A stretch of DNA of 64,000 nt from NCBI RefSeq assembly GCF_017874215.1, contig NZ_JAGGLB010000012.1, positions 124,001 through 188,000 on the forward strand, read 5' to 3'. The notes under the pieces were generated by a model. The model had not been told where the DNA came from, ran no database searches, and worked only from the letters and a program-made list of their open reading frames with translations. The position numbers and the translations under genes were made by a program. Below are positions 16,433-25,500 of this stretch, piece by piece; the first letter of the stretch is position 1, and every line of letters starts with the position of its first letter. The stretch comes from Paenibacillus eucommiae. GTDB taxonomy: Bacteria; Bacillota; Bacilli; Paenibacillales; NBRC-103111.

Positions 16433-17068
16433 ATGCATGCAGCCTACAAGCCGTTTACAGACGGGATTATTTTAATCGGGGATCTGAAAATAGACATAGA
16501 AAACTTTTTAAACTACCATCATGAGTATGAAACCTTTGAACATACAATCTCAGTTGCAAAGAAAGCCGCTCAAATAGCGCATTTATTCTGTATAGATCCC
16601 GAACTCGCTGCACAGGCAGGTTTACTCCATGATGTTAGCAACGTAATTCCGGTAAACATGATGATGAGTATTGCCAAAAATGTATCTGTCGAAATATTAG
16701 AAGAAGAGTTTAGCTTCCATCGCATCATTCATCAGAAGCTTTCAAGAAGCATGGCAAATCATGTATTTGGTTGCGCAAATATAGCCGTATTGAATGCAAT
16801 CGAGTGTCACACGACCTTAAAAGCAGGAGCAAGTCAATTAGCCAAGGTACTATTTGTTGCTGACAAGATTTCTTGGGTTCTCCCAGGTGAACATCCGTAT
16901 CAAGAGAAAATGAGAGAACACATTCAATTGCTAGATCTGAACGGAGCTGTACTGGTTTACTTAGATCATGTTTGGGAGCAAAGAAATCAAATGAAGTTAG
17001 TGCATCCATGGCTTATTGAAGCCAGAGAAGAATTACTTGCAGCTAAGCGTGGTAATAATAGGGGATAG
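16433..17068 (+). CDS. HD-domain phosphohydrolase, YqeK-like
   Basis: The 211-aa protein has His37 (FEHTISVAKKA), the His66-Asp67 pair in AGLLHDVSN and a later ADKIS segment, in the order found in YqeK-type HD proteins that cleave Ap4A-like dinucleotides. The exact substrate is inference, as many HD proteins look alike. ATG 16433 has GGGGGAAG upstream and a clear promoter; the frame is open further upstream without signals. A LysR regulator follows in the same direction after a purine-rich 8-base repeat (AAAGGGGT, 17092-17109). Confidence 0.7.
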   Translation: MHAAYKPFTDGIILIGDLKIDIENFLNYHHEYETFEHTISVAKKAAQIAHLFCIDPELAAQAGLLHDVSNVIPVNMMMSIAKNVSVEILEEEFSFHRIIHQKLSRSMANHVFGCANIAVLNAIECHTTLKAGASQLAKVLFVADKISWVLPGEHPYQEKMREHIQLLDLNGAVLVYLDHVWEQRNQMKLVHPWLIEAREELLAAKRGNNRG

Positions 17069-17136
17069 GTAGAGTAAAGGAGCAAAGTAGCAAAGGGGTA
17101 AAGGGGTAAAGAACATTTAGAGGAAGGATGTCAAAA

Positions 17137-18036
17137 ATGGATCTGCGAAAAATACATTACTTTATTGCAGTAGCGGAAGAACTTCATTTCAACCGGGCTG
17201 CGGAGAAATTGAATATGACGCAGCCTCCTCTAAGCCAGCAAATTCAAGCACTTGAAGAAGAGCTCGGCGTGAAACTGTTTGAACGCAACAAAAGAACGGT
17301 TCGTCTTACCGCTGCAGGATCGGTTTTTTGGGAGGAAGCCCAGCTTATTTTATCTCAATTGGAGCGTTCCATTAAAATAACGCAGATGGCTGGCCAAGGA
17401 ATAGTCGGACATATCATCATTGGTTTTGTAGATTCGGCTGCCGATGGTATCATGGTCGACATGTTGAGCCTATTTCGTGAACGTTTCCCCAACATTCAGC
17501 TTACCTTGCGTGAGATGACGTCCGCCCAGCAATGGCAGGCCTTGCATGACGGAACCATTCATATTGGATTTCTACGTTTTATTGAGCCTGCCAAACATAT
17601 CGATTTTCGTGCCTTAGCGAAAGAATCCCTTGTTGCCGTGCTGCCCAAGCATCATCCGTTAGCCGAGTTGCCTGCGTTGTCTGTCTGCTCTTTGAAAGAC
17701 GAACCTTTCATCTTGTTTCCGCGTCATTTTGGCGCTCCCTTTCATGACCTCATTATCGGCTTTTGTGCACAGCACGGCTTTTATCCGAATGTCATGCAGG
17801 AAGCTGTTCAGATGTACACCATTGTCAATTTGGTCGCTGCGAATCTGGGCGTTTCGATCGTCCCCTCTTCAGTTTCCGTGTTTCAACGCAGCGGGGTCGT
17901 GTTTCGCCCCTTTGAGGAAAGTACGCCGCCAGTCCCTCTCTATGCCGCTTGGAGAACCGATTTGAATGAAAACGTCTTGTCCAAGTTTCTTGATACTGTG
18001 AACGAAGTGGCTAATTCTAAACATCATCCATCTTAA
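17137..18036 (+). CDS. LysR-family transcriptional regulator
   Basis: The N-terminal winged helix-turn-helix (MDLRKIHYFIAVAEELHFNRAAEKLNMTQPPLSQQIQALEEELG pattern, residues 1-60) is followed by a LysR effector domain. ATG 17137 is preferred because GAGGAAGG lies 9 bases upstream; an ATG at 17128 touches that site. The 299-aa length is normal for the family. The target and ligand are unknown; it converges with an aldo/keto reductase gene rather than diverging from one, so the usual divergent-target rule gives no hint. Confidence 0.9.
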   Translation: MDLRKIHYFIAVAEELHFNRAAEKLNMTQPPLSQQIQALEEELGVKLFERNKRTVRLTAAGSVFWEEAQLILSQLERSIKITQMAGQGIVGHIIIGFVDSAADGIMVDMLSLFRERFPNIQLTLREMTSAQQWQALHDGTIHIGFLRFIEPAKHIDFRALAKESLVAVLPKHHPLAELPALSVCSLKDEPFILFPRHFGAPFHDLIIGFCAQHGFYPNVMQEAVQMYTIVNLVAANLGVSIVPSSVSVFQRSGVVFRPFEESTPPVPLYAAWRTDLNENVLSKFLDTVNEVANSKHHPS

Positions 18037-18076
18037 TGGGCGAGCGCTGAAACGATGTTATTACTCCTTAAGATGT

Positions 18077-18140
18077 TGTCATCCAGATGCTGTCGTCCAG
18101 ATGCTATCATCCGAATTGTCATCCGGATACTGTCGTAATG
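18077..18140. repeat. 14-bp tandem repeats between convergent genes
   Basis: About four and a half units related to TGTCATCCAGATGC (18077, 18091, a 12-base form at 18105, 18117, partial at 18131). It lies between the ends of the LysR and aldo/keto reductase genes and encodes nothing recognisable. Confidence 0.8.
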
Positions 18141-18148
18141 TTAACCCG

Positions 18149-19138
18149 TTAACCGGTTTTGCCAGGGTCGCGTTCCACAAGTCCATTTAATATATGATCT
18201 ATTTGTTTCATCACTTCAGGGTCGAGACTAACCCCCGCAGCCTTAACATTTTCATGAATTTGCTCCGGTTTGGAAGCCCCGATGATCGCGGATGACACCT
18301 GTGGGTTTTGCAGCACCCATGCGATTGCAAGCTGTGGCAGCGTCAATCCGATTTCGCTTGCGAGCGGGATAAGCCTTTCAACCGCCAGCAGCACTTCACT
18401 GCGCAGCCATTGGCCAGCCAATCGTTCGAAAAATGGAGCACCCGCTGTCGTTGAAGCCCGGGAGCCCTGCGGCATTGGTTTGTCCGGCGCATATTTACCG
18501 GAAAGAATACCTTGGGCCAGCGGCGACCACACCATTTGACCTATTCCTTCCCGCTTGCAAACAGGGAGAACTTCCTGCTCCACCACACGCCACAGCATCG
18601 AATATTGAGGTTGACTCGCAATTAGAGGAACCCTCAGTTCCCGTGCCAACGCCACCCCTCTCTCAATCTGTTCGGCTGTCCACTCACTTATCCCGACATA
18701 CAGCACTTTCCCTTGGCGAACAAGGTCCGAGAAAGCCAAAAATGTTTCTTCAAGCGATACCGTCGGATCAAAGCGATGGGCAAAATAAACATCGATATAA
18801 TCCGTCTGCAGTCTCCGCAAGGAACGATCACATGCTTCCATTATATGTTTGCGGGAAAGACCTCTATCATTGTGCCCTGTTCCTGTCGGATGAAAAACCT
18901 TGGTGCACAACTCTATGCCTTCCCGGCGAACTTCTTTCAAAGCTTGACCTAACACCACTTCCGCCTTCGTTTCTGAATACACATCTGCTGTATCAAAAGT
19001 CGTAATTCCCACATCCAACGCAGCCTGAACACAAGCACGGGCCCTATCATTATCCACTTGAGCACCATGCGTAATCCAATTTCCCAAAGCAATCTCACTA
19101 ACGGTTAAACCGCTCAAGCCTAGTTTTCGATAGTTCAT
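18149..19138 (-). CDS. aldo/keto reductase
   Basis: NADPH-dependent oxidoreductase of the aldo/keto reductase superfamily, closest in look to the potassium-channel beta-subunit/YghZ-like group. The catalytic set is visible: Asp in FDTADVYS, Tyr in the same motif, Lys in CTKVF and His in YFAHRFD; the late IIGASKPEQIHENVKA binds the cofactor. ATG 19138 follows GGAGGTACAAAAA; the frame runs 13 codons further upstream without a signal. The 329-aa length is typical. The natural substrate cannot be told from sequence. Confidence 0.9.
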   Translation of the reverse strand: MNYRKLGLSGLTVSEIALGNWITHGAQVDNDRARACVQAALDVGITTFDTADVYSETKAEVVLGQALKEVRREGIELCTKVFHPTGTGHNDRGLSRKHIMEACDRSLRRLQTDYIDVYFAHRFDPTVSLEETFLAFSDLVRQGKVLYVGISEWTAEQIERGVALARELRVPLIASQPQYSMLWRVVEQEVLPVCKREGIGQMVWSPLAQGILSGKYAPDKPMPQGSRASTTAGAPFFERLAGQWLRSEVLLAVERLIPLASEIGLTLPQLAIAWVLQNPQVSSAIIGASKPEQIHENVKAAGVSLDPEVMKQIDHILNGLVERDPGKTG

Positions 19139-19299
19139 TTTTTGTACCTCCCTCGTAGGTTTATTCAATTGTAACAATCATCTATATATAGTTGAAATAT
19201 TCTTTTATGGTAGTTTTGATTCAAAAAAAGTATTACTGAAAATTTGCATCATTTCCATATTCCAATTCTCGTACGAAGGCGCTGGGCACGATGCACTGA

Positions 19300-19600
19300 A
19301 TGGATCTGTTACTTTAGTGATGTTTTTCATCGCTAAATGCACCCGGTCGGCTCCACATACTTACTTTAACGATGAAAAACATCGTTTAAGTGGGACACAC
19401 GCTAATACGGACTGCCAGCAAAGGTTCCTCCTGAGGGAAAGGGATAGTGGAGATAGGAATAAACGGCGCTTCCTTTCTGGTTACTTGGAGTATTAATGGT
19501 ACTACCGCTTACTTTATCACTACAAAGTTACAAAGCTGCAAAGCACAATAGGATATCATTCACTCCAAGCTTCACCAAAAAACTTATAATAAAACAAAAA
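19300..19600. repeat. dispersed hairpin-rich intergenic repeat, copy C
   Basis: Two hairpins, TTAGTGATG-T5-CATCGCTAA (19314-19336) and TTAACGATG-A5-CATCGTTTAA (19366-19388), are followed by the block ACGGACTGCCAGCAAAGG...GAGGGAAAGGGATAGTGG...CTTCCTTTCTGG (about 19408-19490) and the 3' end CACCAAAAAACTTATAAT (19573-19590). The first hairpin carries compensating changes in both arms (GTGATG with CATCGC), which keep most of the pairing. The left module of copies B and D is absent. Confidence 0.85.
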
Positions 19601-19833
19601 GGAAACCACTTAAACAAGTGATTTCCTACAGAATGTCGGAATTTTATTTGCGGTATTAATTTGGCTCAACACCACAATCAGTGCTTGACAAATTAATAGA
19701 TAGCTGAAACAGGAAAAATCTGCCAAACCTGTACGATTGAAAGTCCTACCCAACAACAAAAGAGGAATAGACCGATGCAGAATCCGTATATCACAACGAC
19801 GGAAGATATCTTCCTGATCCGGAAGGGACCTGT

Positions 19834-20030
19834 CTCTAACGGTCACCGCTGACCTTTAGAGGCTGATTTTTCCATATTCACGATGCTAATGGACATCCGC
19901 GACCATTAGCAGGCGGTTTTCCCCACAATCGCCCCCTTTTCAGCCTGTAAGGGACATCCGTGACCGTTACAATCTCTTTTCGCTGCATTTCCGCTTCTAA
20001 CGGACATTTTTGCCCTGCGGTGACCATTAG
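19834..20030. repeat. second hairpin repeat family (CTAAYGGACATCCG type)
   Basis: Four inverted repeats with similar loops: CTCTAACGGTCA...TGACCTTTAGAG (19834-19861), GCTAATGG...CCATTAGC (19885-19910), GTAAGGG...CCGTTAC (19947-19970) and CTAACGG...CCATTAG with a longer loop (19997-20030). The loops of units 2 and 3 share ACATCCGYGA. Spacing is about 50-60 bases. No convincing gene was found from 19139 to 20219; the remainder around these two repeats shows nothing recognisable. Confidence 0.8.
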
Positions 20031-20219
20031 CGTACGTGTTACCCTCGCCGATATGAAAATAGCTTTGACAAGTACCGGGCCGCTATAAAACTGGTATTTT
20101 CGTAGCATTTAACCGCCATCGAATGTTAGCTTGACTGTCAAGCACTGATGATTAGGTTGATCCCTTTTTTCTCTTATCTTTTTCTCTTATCTTTTTCTGG
20201 CTCAATTAGTTTTACGGCA

Positions 20220-22289
20220 TTAAATAGTATGTTCAGAAAAACGCAGTACCAAAGGCTGCAAGGTTGAACAAGCATGAGCGATGCTAAGGGCATATTTATT
20301 TTCTTCCTTCTGCTCCCATACCCTCTCATGGATCAGAACCCACGTACCGTCATCATTTAAGCGATATACATAATTTTTCTTCCATGCAGCATCGACCATT
20401 AGTGTCACCTGCGGCATAGGGTCCAGACTCATATTAAAAATCGCAACCATCTTGTCGCCCGACTCTTTGTGCTCCTGGGCACTGACAAAAACATTCGGAT
20501 GCTTGGCCGCCGCATAAACGGGCAGATTCGTTCCACCAAGCCACTCGATAATCCCTCTAAACTGCTCCTTACGTTTGTAATTATACACGGATGCGGAATC
20601 ATTAACCTGCAGGTTATAGGCGTTAATCGCCACGCGGCCCCCCAGCCGGTTCGTAAAGAGAACGGTCGATGGCGCAACCACCTGATCAAATTCATCTACA
20701 AACTCGGACAATACCTGCGTCGATTCGTTCAGGCCTCCAATCTGAAATACATTGGACTCCTGATGAACCGTAACCGTTAAGTTCGTATAATACATCCTTT
20801 CCCCAGCCGTATGCTCCCTCCATGGGGTAAGCTCTGTAAGCCGCTCATAGCCAATGCTGTCGCTAAGCGTGCTTTCCAGATTCGTCACCTCGGCCCCGAT
20901 CAAATCACCATATCCGTTTTTGCAAAGATAGAAGGCCGCCAGACCGTCAAGGAAGACCCCTCCTTTGAATAGCTCCATCAGTTCATCTTTGGATAGATCC
21001 AGAATTTCCTCTCCACAGACCATGACTGGCCCTGCCTCCGATTTTATCGAATAAGGAATCCCGAATCTGCCCAGAACAGACGCCCAGGCCGGCGCTACAA
21101 TAAAAGGACCTTGATTGCCGGCAATCGGGCGATAAGCATGGGCAAACGGGCGGTATAAAATCCGCGGACCTGCCATTTCAAAATCGGCAACTGAACGCCT
21201 CAGCCCGGAGAAGAACGCTTTGCTTTGGCCTACCATCGTGAAGTATCCTTCTTCCTCCAGCGGGCCGTCCGTATATTGCGTCACATACGTTTGCGATCCG
21301 TCAAGGCCGTAGAACATAGCCAGGGTCATGAGGGAACGCAGCTTGGCCGCGGAGAAAAAGAAGCGGGAATGCGGGTAGGGGTCCGATTCATGGATCAGCT
21401 CCAGATCTCCACTTAACGTCTGCTTGGAATACAGGAAATGAAAGCTCAGACCGGGAAAATTATTCGCCACATCGCTATTGTAGTCACTGCCAAACAAACG
21501 AACCAGCGGTCTCGTGCTTCCAGCAAAGGCTCTGGCAACAGCTTCCGTCAACTCTCCGTCAAAATCACAGGATCCAGGCTGACATAGTGCCAGTCTTGTT
21601 TGTGGTGCAACCTCATCAACAGCTGTCCGTACTTCACTTGCAAGCTCGACCAGAGAGTCTTTCATCAACCTCGCCCAGGCTTTGCGGTAATCCACTGATA
21701 GCTCGTCGCCACGTCGAAAAATTGCTTCTAATTCTTCCCTCGACAAGTCCTTGCTCAACCCCATTTGTTGCGAAAAGCGCCCCAAGTGCAACGGACAGAA
21801 GCAGCCAAACTTCACCACATCATGATTGCTGATTTCATAATCGTCTTCAAAAAATACAAATGGAGGACGGCCCCTCTCCACGACCGTTTGCACATAGCCG
21901 CTCAATAGCTTTATATATTTCTTATCCAAAGGACAATTCGCTGTTCTGGAAGCAGCACCGTCAATGCTTATTATTTTTTGAAAAGGATGCTCCTGCTCAT
22001 TCAAGGGCTGAGGTCCTACTGATAAGCTTGGCGAACACCACCATCCCACTTCAATGCCGTCTTCGGCCAGATGCTGCCGCACTTCCTGGATCAGATCACC
22101 GAATTTCTCAAAAGCATGGACGGCAGTAGGCAGCTTCGACTCCCCGTTCCACTGTGGAAATACGAGGATGAATTTTTTAATGCCTGCTTCCTGCTTTAAT
22201 CTGCGAAGGGCTGCGAGCATCTCTTCTTTCTTACTGGCAACAAATAAAAAAGGAACGATTGGATCCAATTGAAATTCAGCAGTCGTCAC
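20220..22289 (-). CDS. hypothetical glycoside-hydrolase-like protein
   Basis: I do not recognise a named family for this 689-aa protein. It has no signal peptide, so it should act in the cytoplasm. Residues 1-400 look like a TIM-barrel glycosidase core, with repeated aromatic and acidic strands such as FFEDDYEISN and RLFGSDYNSDV. Residues 400-470 (PVMVCGEEILDLSKDELMEL, then a GGVFLDG turn) resemble the amidotransferase-like domain of GH42-type beta-galactosidases; a beta-rich C-terminal part follows. The start is GTG 22289. It has its own promoter module (22351-22424), nearly identical to that of the neighbouring SLH protein, so it likely processes products of that surface system. Glycosidase function is inference. 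Confidence 0.6.
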   Translation of the reverse strand: MTTAEFQLDPIVPFLFVASKKEEMLAALRRLKQEAGIKKFILVFPQWNGESKLPTAVHAFEKFGDLIQEVRQHLAEDGIEVGWWCSPSLSVGPQPLNEQEHPFQKIISIDGAASRTANCPLDKKYIKLLSGYVQTVVERGRPPFVFFEDDYEISNHDVVKFGCFCPLHLGRFSQQMGLSKDLSREELEAIFRRGDELSVDYRKAWARLMKDSLVELASEVRTAVDEVAPQTRLALCQPGSCDFDGELTEAVARAFAGSTRPLVRLFGSDYNSDVANNFPGLSFHFLYSKQTLSGDLELIHESDPYPHSRFFFSAAKLRSLMTLAMFYGLDGSQTYVTQYTDGPLEEEGYFTMVGQSKAFFSGLRRSVADFEMAGPRILYRPFAHAYRPIAGNQGPFIVAPAWASVLGRFGIPYSIKSEAGPVMVCGEEILDLSKDELMELFKGGVFLDGLAAFYLCKNGYGDLIGAEVTNLESTLSDSIGYERLTELTPWREHTAGERMYYTNLTVTVHQESNVFQIGGLNESTQVLSEFVDEFDQVVAPSTVLFTNRLGGRVAINAYNLQVNDSASVYNYKRKEQFRGIIEWLGGTNLPVYAAAKHPNVFVSAQEHKESGDKMVAIFNMSLDPMPQVTLMVDAAWKKNYVYRLNDDGTWVLIHERVWEQKEENKYALSIAHACSTLQPLVLRFSEHTI

Positions 22290-22350
22290 GTCACTACCAC
22301 CCTTACTTCATCTATTAGTTTAAGTTAAGCCCTATTTTACAGTCACCCTG

Positions 22351-22424
22351 CAAATTAATATTTAGCTTCTAAAGCGTTTTTTTTATACTTACATTTGCAT
22401 TATAGACCGTTATATTTGCACAGC
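22351..22424 (-). promoter_or_regulatory. conserved promoter module, copy 1
   Basis: Read on the minus strand it runs GTGCAAATATAACGGTC, TATAAT, GCAAATG, an A8 tract, and TTAGAAGCTAAATATTAA. It aligns without gaps over about 70 bases, mostly identical, to the module at 27553-27624. TATAAT serves as a -10 box; no good -35 box is present, which suits an activator-dependent promoter. It drives the 689-aa gene. Confidence 0.7.
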
Positions 22425-22452
22425 CTGAAAGGGTGTGTTTTCTTAGAGAAAA

Positions 22453-22490
22453 CCTGGCCGACGTCAATGAGGCGCACCGGCCAGGCTTTT
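22453..22490. terminator. terminator after the 1622-aa SLH gene
   Basis: CCTGGCCG (22453-22460) pairs with CGGCCAGG (22478-22485). T runs follow the stem on both strands (GGTTTTC on minus, six T on plus), so it can stop leftward transcripts from the SLH gene before the next promoter module. Confidence 0.75.
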
Positions 22491-22520
22491 TTACAGCGCT
22501 TGCTTCAACTGCTCTTCACA

Positions 22521-22590
22521 CGGTTCACACGAGTTCTTACGAGTTCTTACGAGTTCATACCAGTTCATCACAGTTCATCACAGTTGATTA
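22521..22590. repeat. seven 10-bp tandem repeats at a gene end
   Basis: Units CGGTTCACAC, GAGTTCTTAC twice, GAGTTCATAC, CAGTTCATCA twice and CAGTTGATTA run up to and include the stop codon of the 1622-aa gene. It has the same 10-base period and about the same total length as the array at 10261-10330, though the sequence differs. Confidence 0.85.
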
Positions 22591-25500
22591 CGGTTCAAGC
22601 CGATAGAAATTAACATTGTCCAAGTAGACCTTCTGCTCATCATCGAAGTTTTCCAGGATGGCATACACAGTCACTCTGCTAGTTCCCGCCGGCAGTCCCA
22701 GCATCCAATCGATGGTCGACCAGTTCCCGGCGGTATTCATAATGCGCCTCGCTCCAGGCTTCACTGAACCCAAATTGGCGTTCTGCGCATCATAGAAATC
22801 AAATTGGAGTCGAATCGTGCCGTCCCCCGCAGAGCCCGCCGGGGAGAAATAATCTACCGACATCCCATGAACGCCGGATTGAACCGGCACATCCTGGATA
22901 ATTCCGCCAAACTTGATGCCTTTCGCTACAAGACTGTAATCTCCGTTCTTGTGCTCTTCATCCGTTCTCTTCATCTCCAGACCATTGTACAGCCATAAGT
23001 TCCAAGGGTCTGCAGCCTCTGGAGTTACACCTCCGCTTTCGAAGGATGGGTTGAGATTGATTGGAGTTTTCGGACTGTCAGCGTACAGATCCGGACTCAA
23101 GCGATAAAATTTGACTTCATCCAGGTACACTTCTTGTTCATCATCCATATTTTCCAATAGAACGTTAACATTCACTGCCGTTACCCCTTCAGCAAACTCG
23201 CCAACCCAATCTATGATCGTCCAGTCTCCTGCTGTATTGCTGATAAGCTTTCCGGCAGGCGTCAAATTCCCCAAATGTATATTCTCTGCATTATACTGCT
23301 CAAACTGAAGCCGGATAGTGCCGTTGCCAGTTGATCCCCCTGGTGTATAATAAGCGACCGACATCCCATGAACACCAGCTTGAACCGGCACCATTTGATA
23401 AACACCACCGATTAGACCTATGCCTTTGGCTTCAAGGCCAAAATCTCCGCTCTTTTTCGCATCAGTGCTTCTTTGCAATGTACCATCCTCTTGATATACC
23501 CATGCGGTCCAGGAATCGGACGTCTCTGGAGTTGCCCCTGCAAATTCGAAGGATGAATTCTGGTTAATTGGTATCTTCGGGTTGTTCTCGTACTCATCAG
23601 GACTCAACCGGTTGAGGAAGAAATCATCAATGTAGACTTCCTGATTCGCATCCATATTCTCCAGTAGAGCATAGGCTTCTACCCTGACGATTCCCTCGGG
23701 CAATTCGCCTGCCCAATACATGCTTACCCATTCTCCAGCAGTATCTGCGATCCGTTTCGTTTCCAGATAAGGTCTAACTGTACCTAAGTGTTGATTGGTA
23801 GCACTCCAGAAATCAAGCTGCAATCGAATGGTTCCTTTGCCTGTTGAACCTTCTGGCGAATAGTAGGCAAAAGACAGCTCATGAATGCCAGACTGAACCG
23901 GCACCACTTGAATAAGACCGCCAAAGTTGACTCCTTTAGCCTTAATACTGTATGCTCCGTTCCTTTTCACTTCATTGCTTCTCTTCATCTCCACACCGTT
24001 GTACAGCCATAAGTTCCATGAATCAGCCAAATCCGCTGTAGCTCCAGCGAGCTCAAAGCCAGGATTCGCATTCATCAGCTTTCTCGAATTCGGATCTGCA
24101 CTCCTTAGCATGATATAAGTATGTCTGCGTACAGACTCAACCGGATCATTCAAGGACAACTCCTTGAGCAGCAGATGAACGGCTCCTTCTGCATCCTCTT
24201 GCTTCAGCCAGCCTACTATGGCGTCCATTTCAGCTTTGGATATACCTGACCATATGCGTGTGTACCCTCCCAGGGTTTTGCTGTCAACAATATAGGGGCT
24301 AAAAGCTTGCTGCAAGAACGGATCGTCTTTGAAAGACACAATCAGATCCCTCCGCTTTTCCGCCAGCCTTATTTTCTCCATAACCTTCTGTACAAGTGTG
24401 ATCGCTGCCGTCTCATCCGCTGGCTGTGGTACAGCTGTTTTCTCCACCGTGTGGCTTAAGAAAGATGCTTCGTAGTATTCAAAGGAACGCAGCAGTGCCT
24501 CAGCACGCTTCTTCTGCTTCACAGTTACAGCTTTGGCAACAGCCGATTCCAGCAGGCTGCGGCTTAATGCTATATCCTGAGGCGTGACCGCCTCCAGATA
24601 GCTGTCATCCAGGAAGTTCATATAGTTCATGCGCGGTTCGGATTGTGCCCAGTCAGAATAAAACTTCGTATCGAACATCCGATTTTCCCAGAAATCTCTC
24701 CAGATCTCATAGTAAGCTGCCAAATCTTCAGCCGCTGTTTCCCCAACAGCACGCTCATACCATTCGTCGATCAGAGCTTCTGTATCCTGATCAGGATTCC
24801 ACTGCAGCCGGGTCGAAAGCCAAGGCTTTGGTCCTTCTCCGAAATTCGGCACCATCTCCGCATACTGGGCAGTTACACCAACGTTTTTAGCGTACTTATA
24901 ATTGTCATCCATGATATTAAAATAAGTTCTTGGAACCATATAGGGGGTTCCCCATAAATATTCGTAATAAGACAGTCCCGGGGCTGCTTCCACCCAGTTT
25001 TCTGTTACCTCATGTCCTGCGGTCTTCAAATTGGGGTCTCCCCAGGATAGACGATCATCCGTAATATAAACAATGACCCGCGGATCAAGCGTGATATTCG
25101 CCGGCGGATCATATACCTCCACATACGCGAGAAGTCCCAAATATTTATCCGGGTTCACAGCAAACACGCCTTTGGATACTTCATTTACCCAGTTATAGTA
25201 TATATCAGACATATCGGTAAAGCCGACTGAATTGACTTTATCCGGGTAATCAGGATGGCTCGGATTATCCTCACAATAACCGCTTCCGTTAGCCATACCA
25301 TCATTTACACCCAGTGAATACGAGGTAGCCTCTGGATTAGCGGCGAAATAGGCGTTAATATTCTTAATCGCTTCATCCACAATACCCTCTGCTGTAAAAC
25401 ACGGCTGCCAGCCGCCATGCGTGTCCAGATAAGCTCCTGCCGGGTAAAATTCCGGATTGGAAGTCTTGTATTTCTCAGGCGGGAACAAACTAAATAAATT

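Noticed and set aside
19610..20108. Two 76-78-aa frames on the minus strand in the repeat-rich gap
   Set aside because: They run through hairpin repeats, lack ribosome sites and show no domain.
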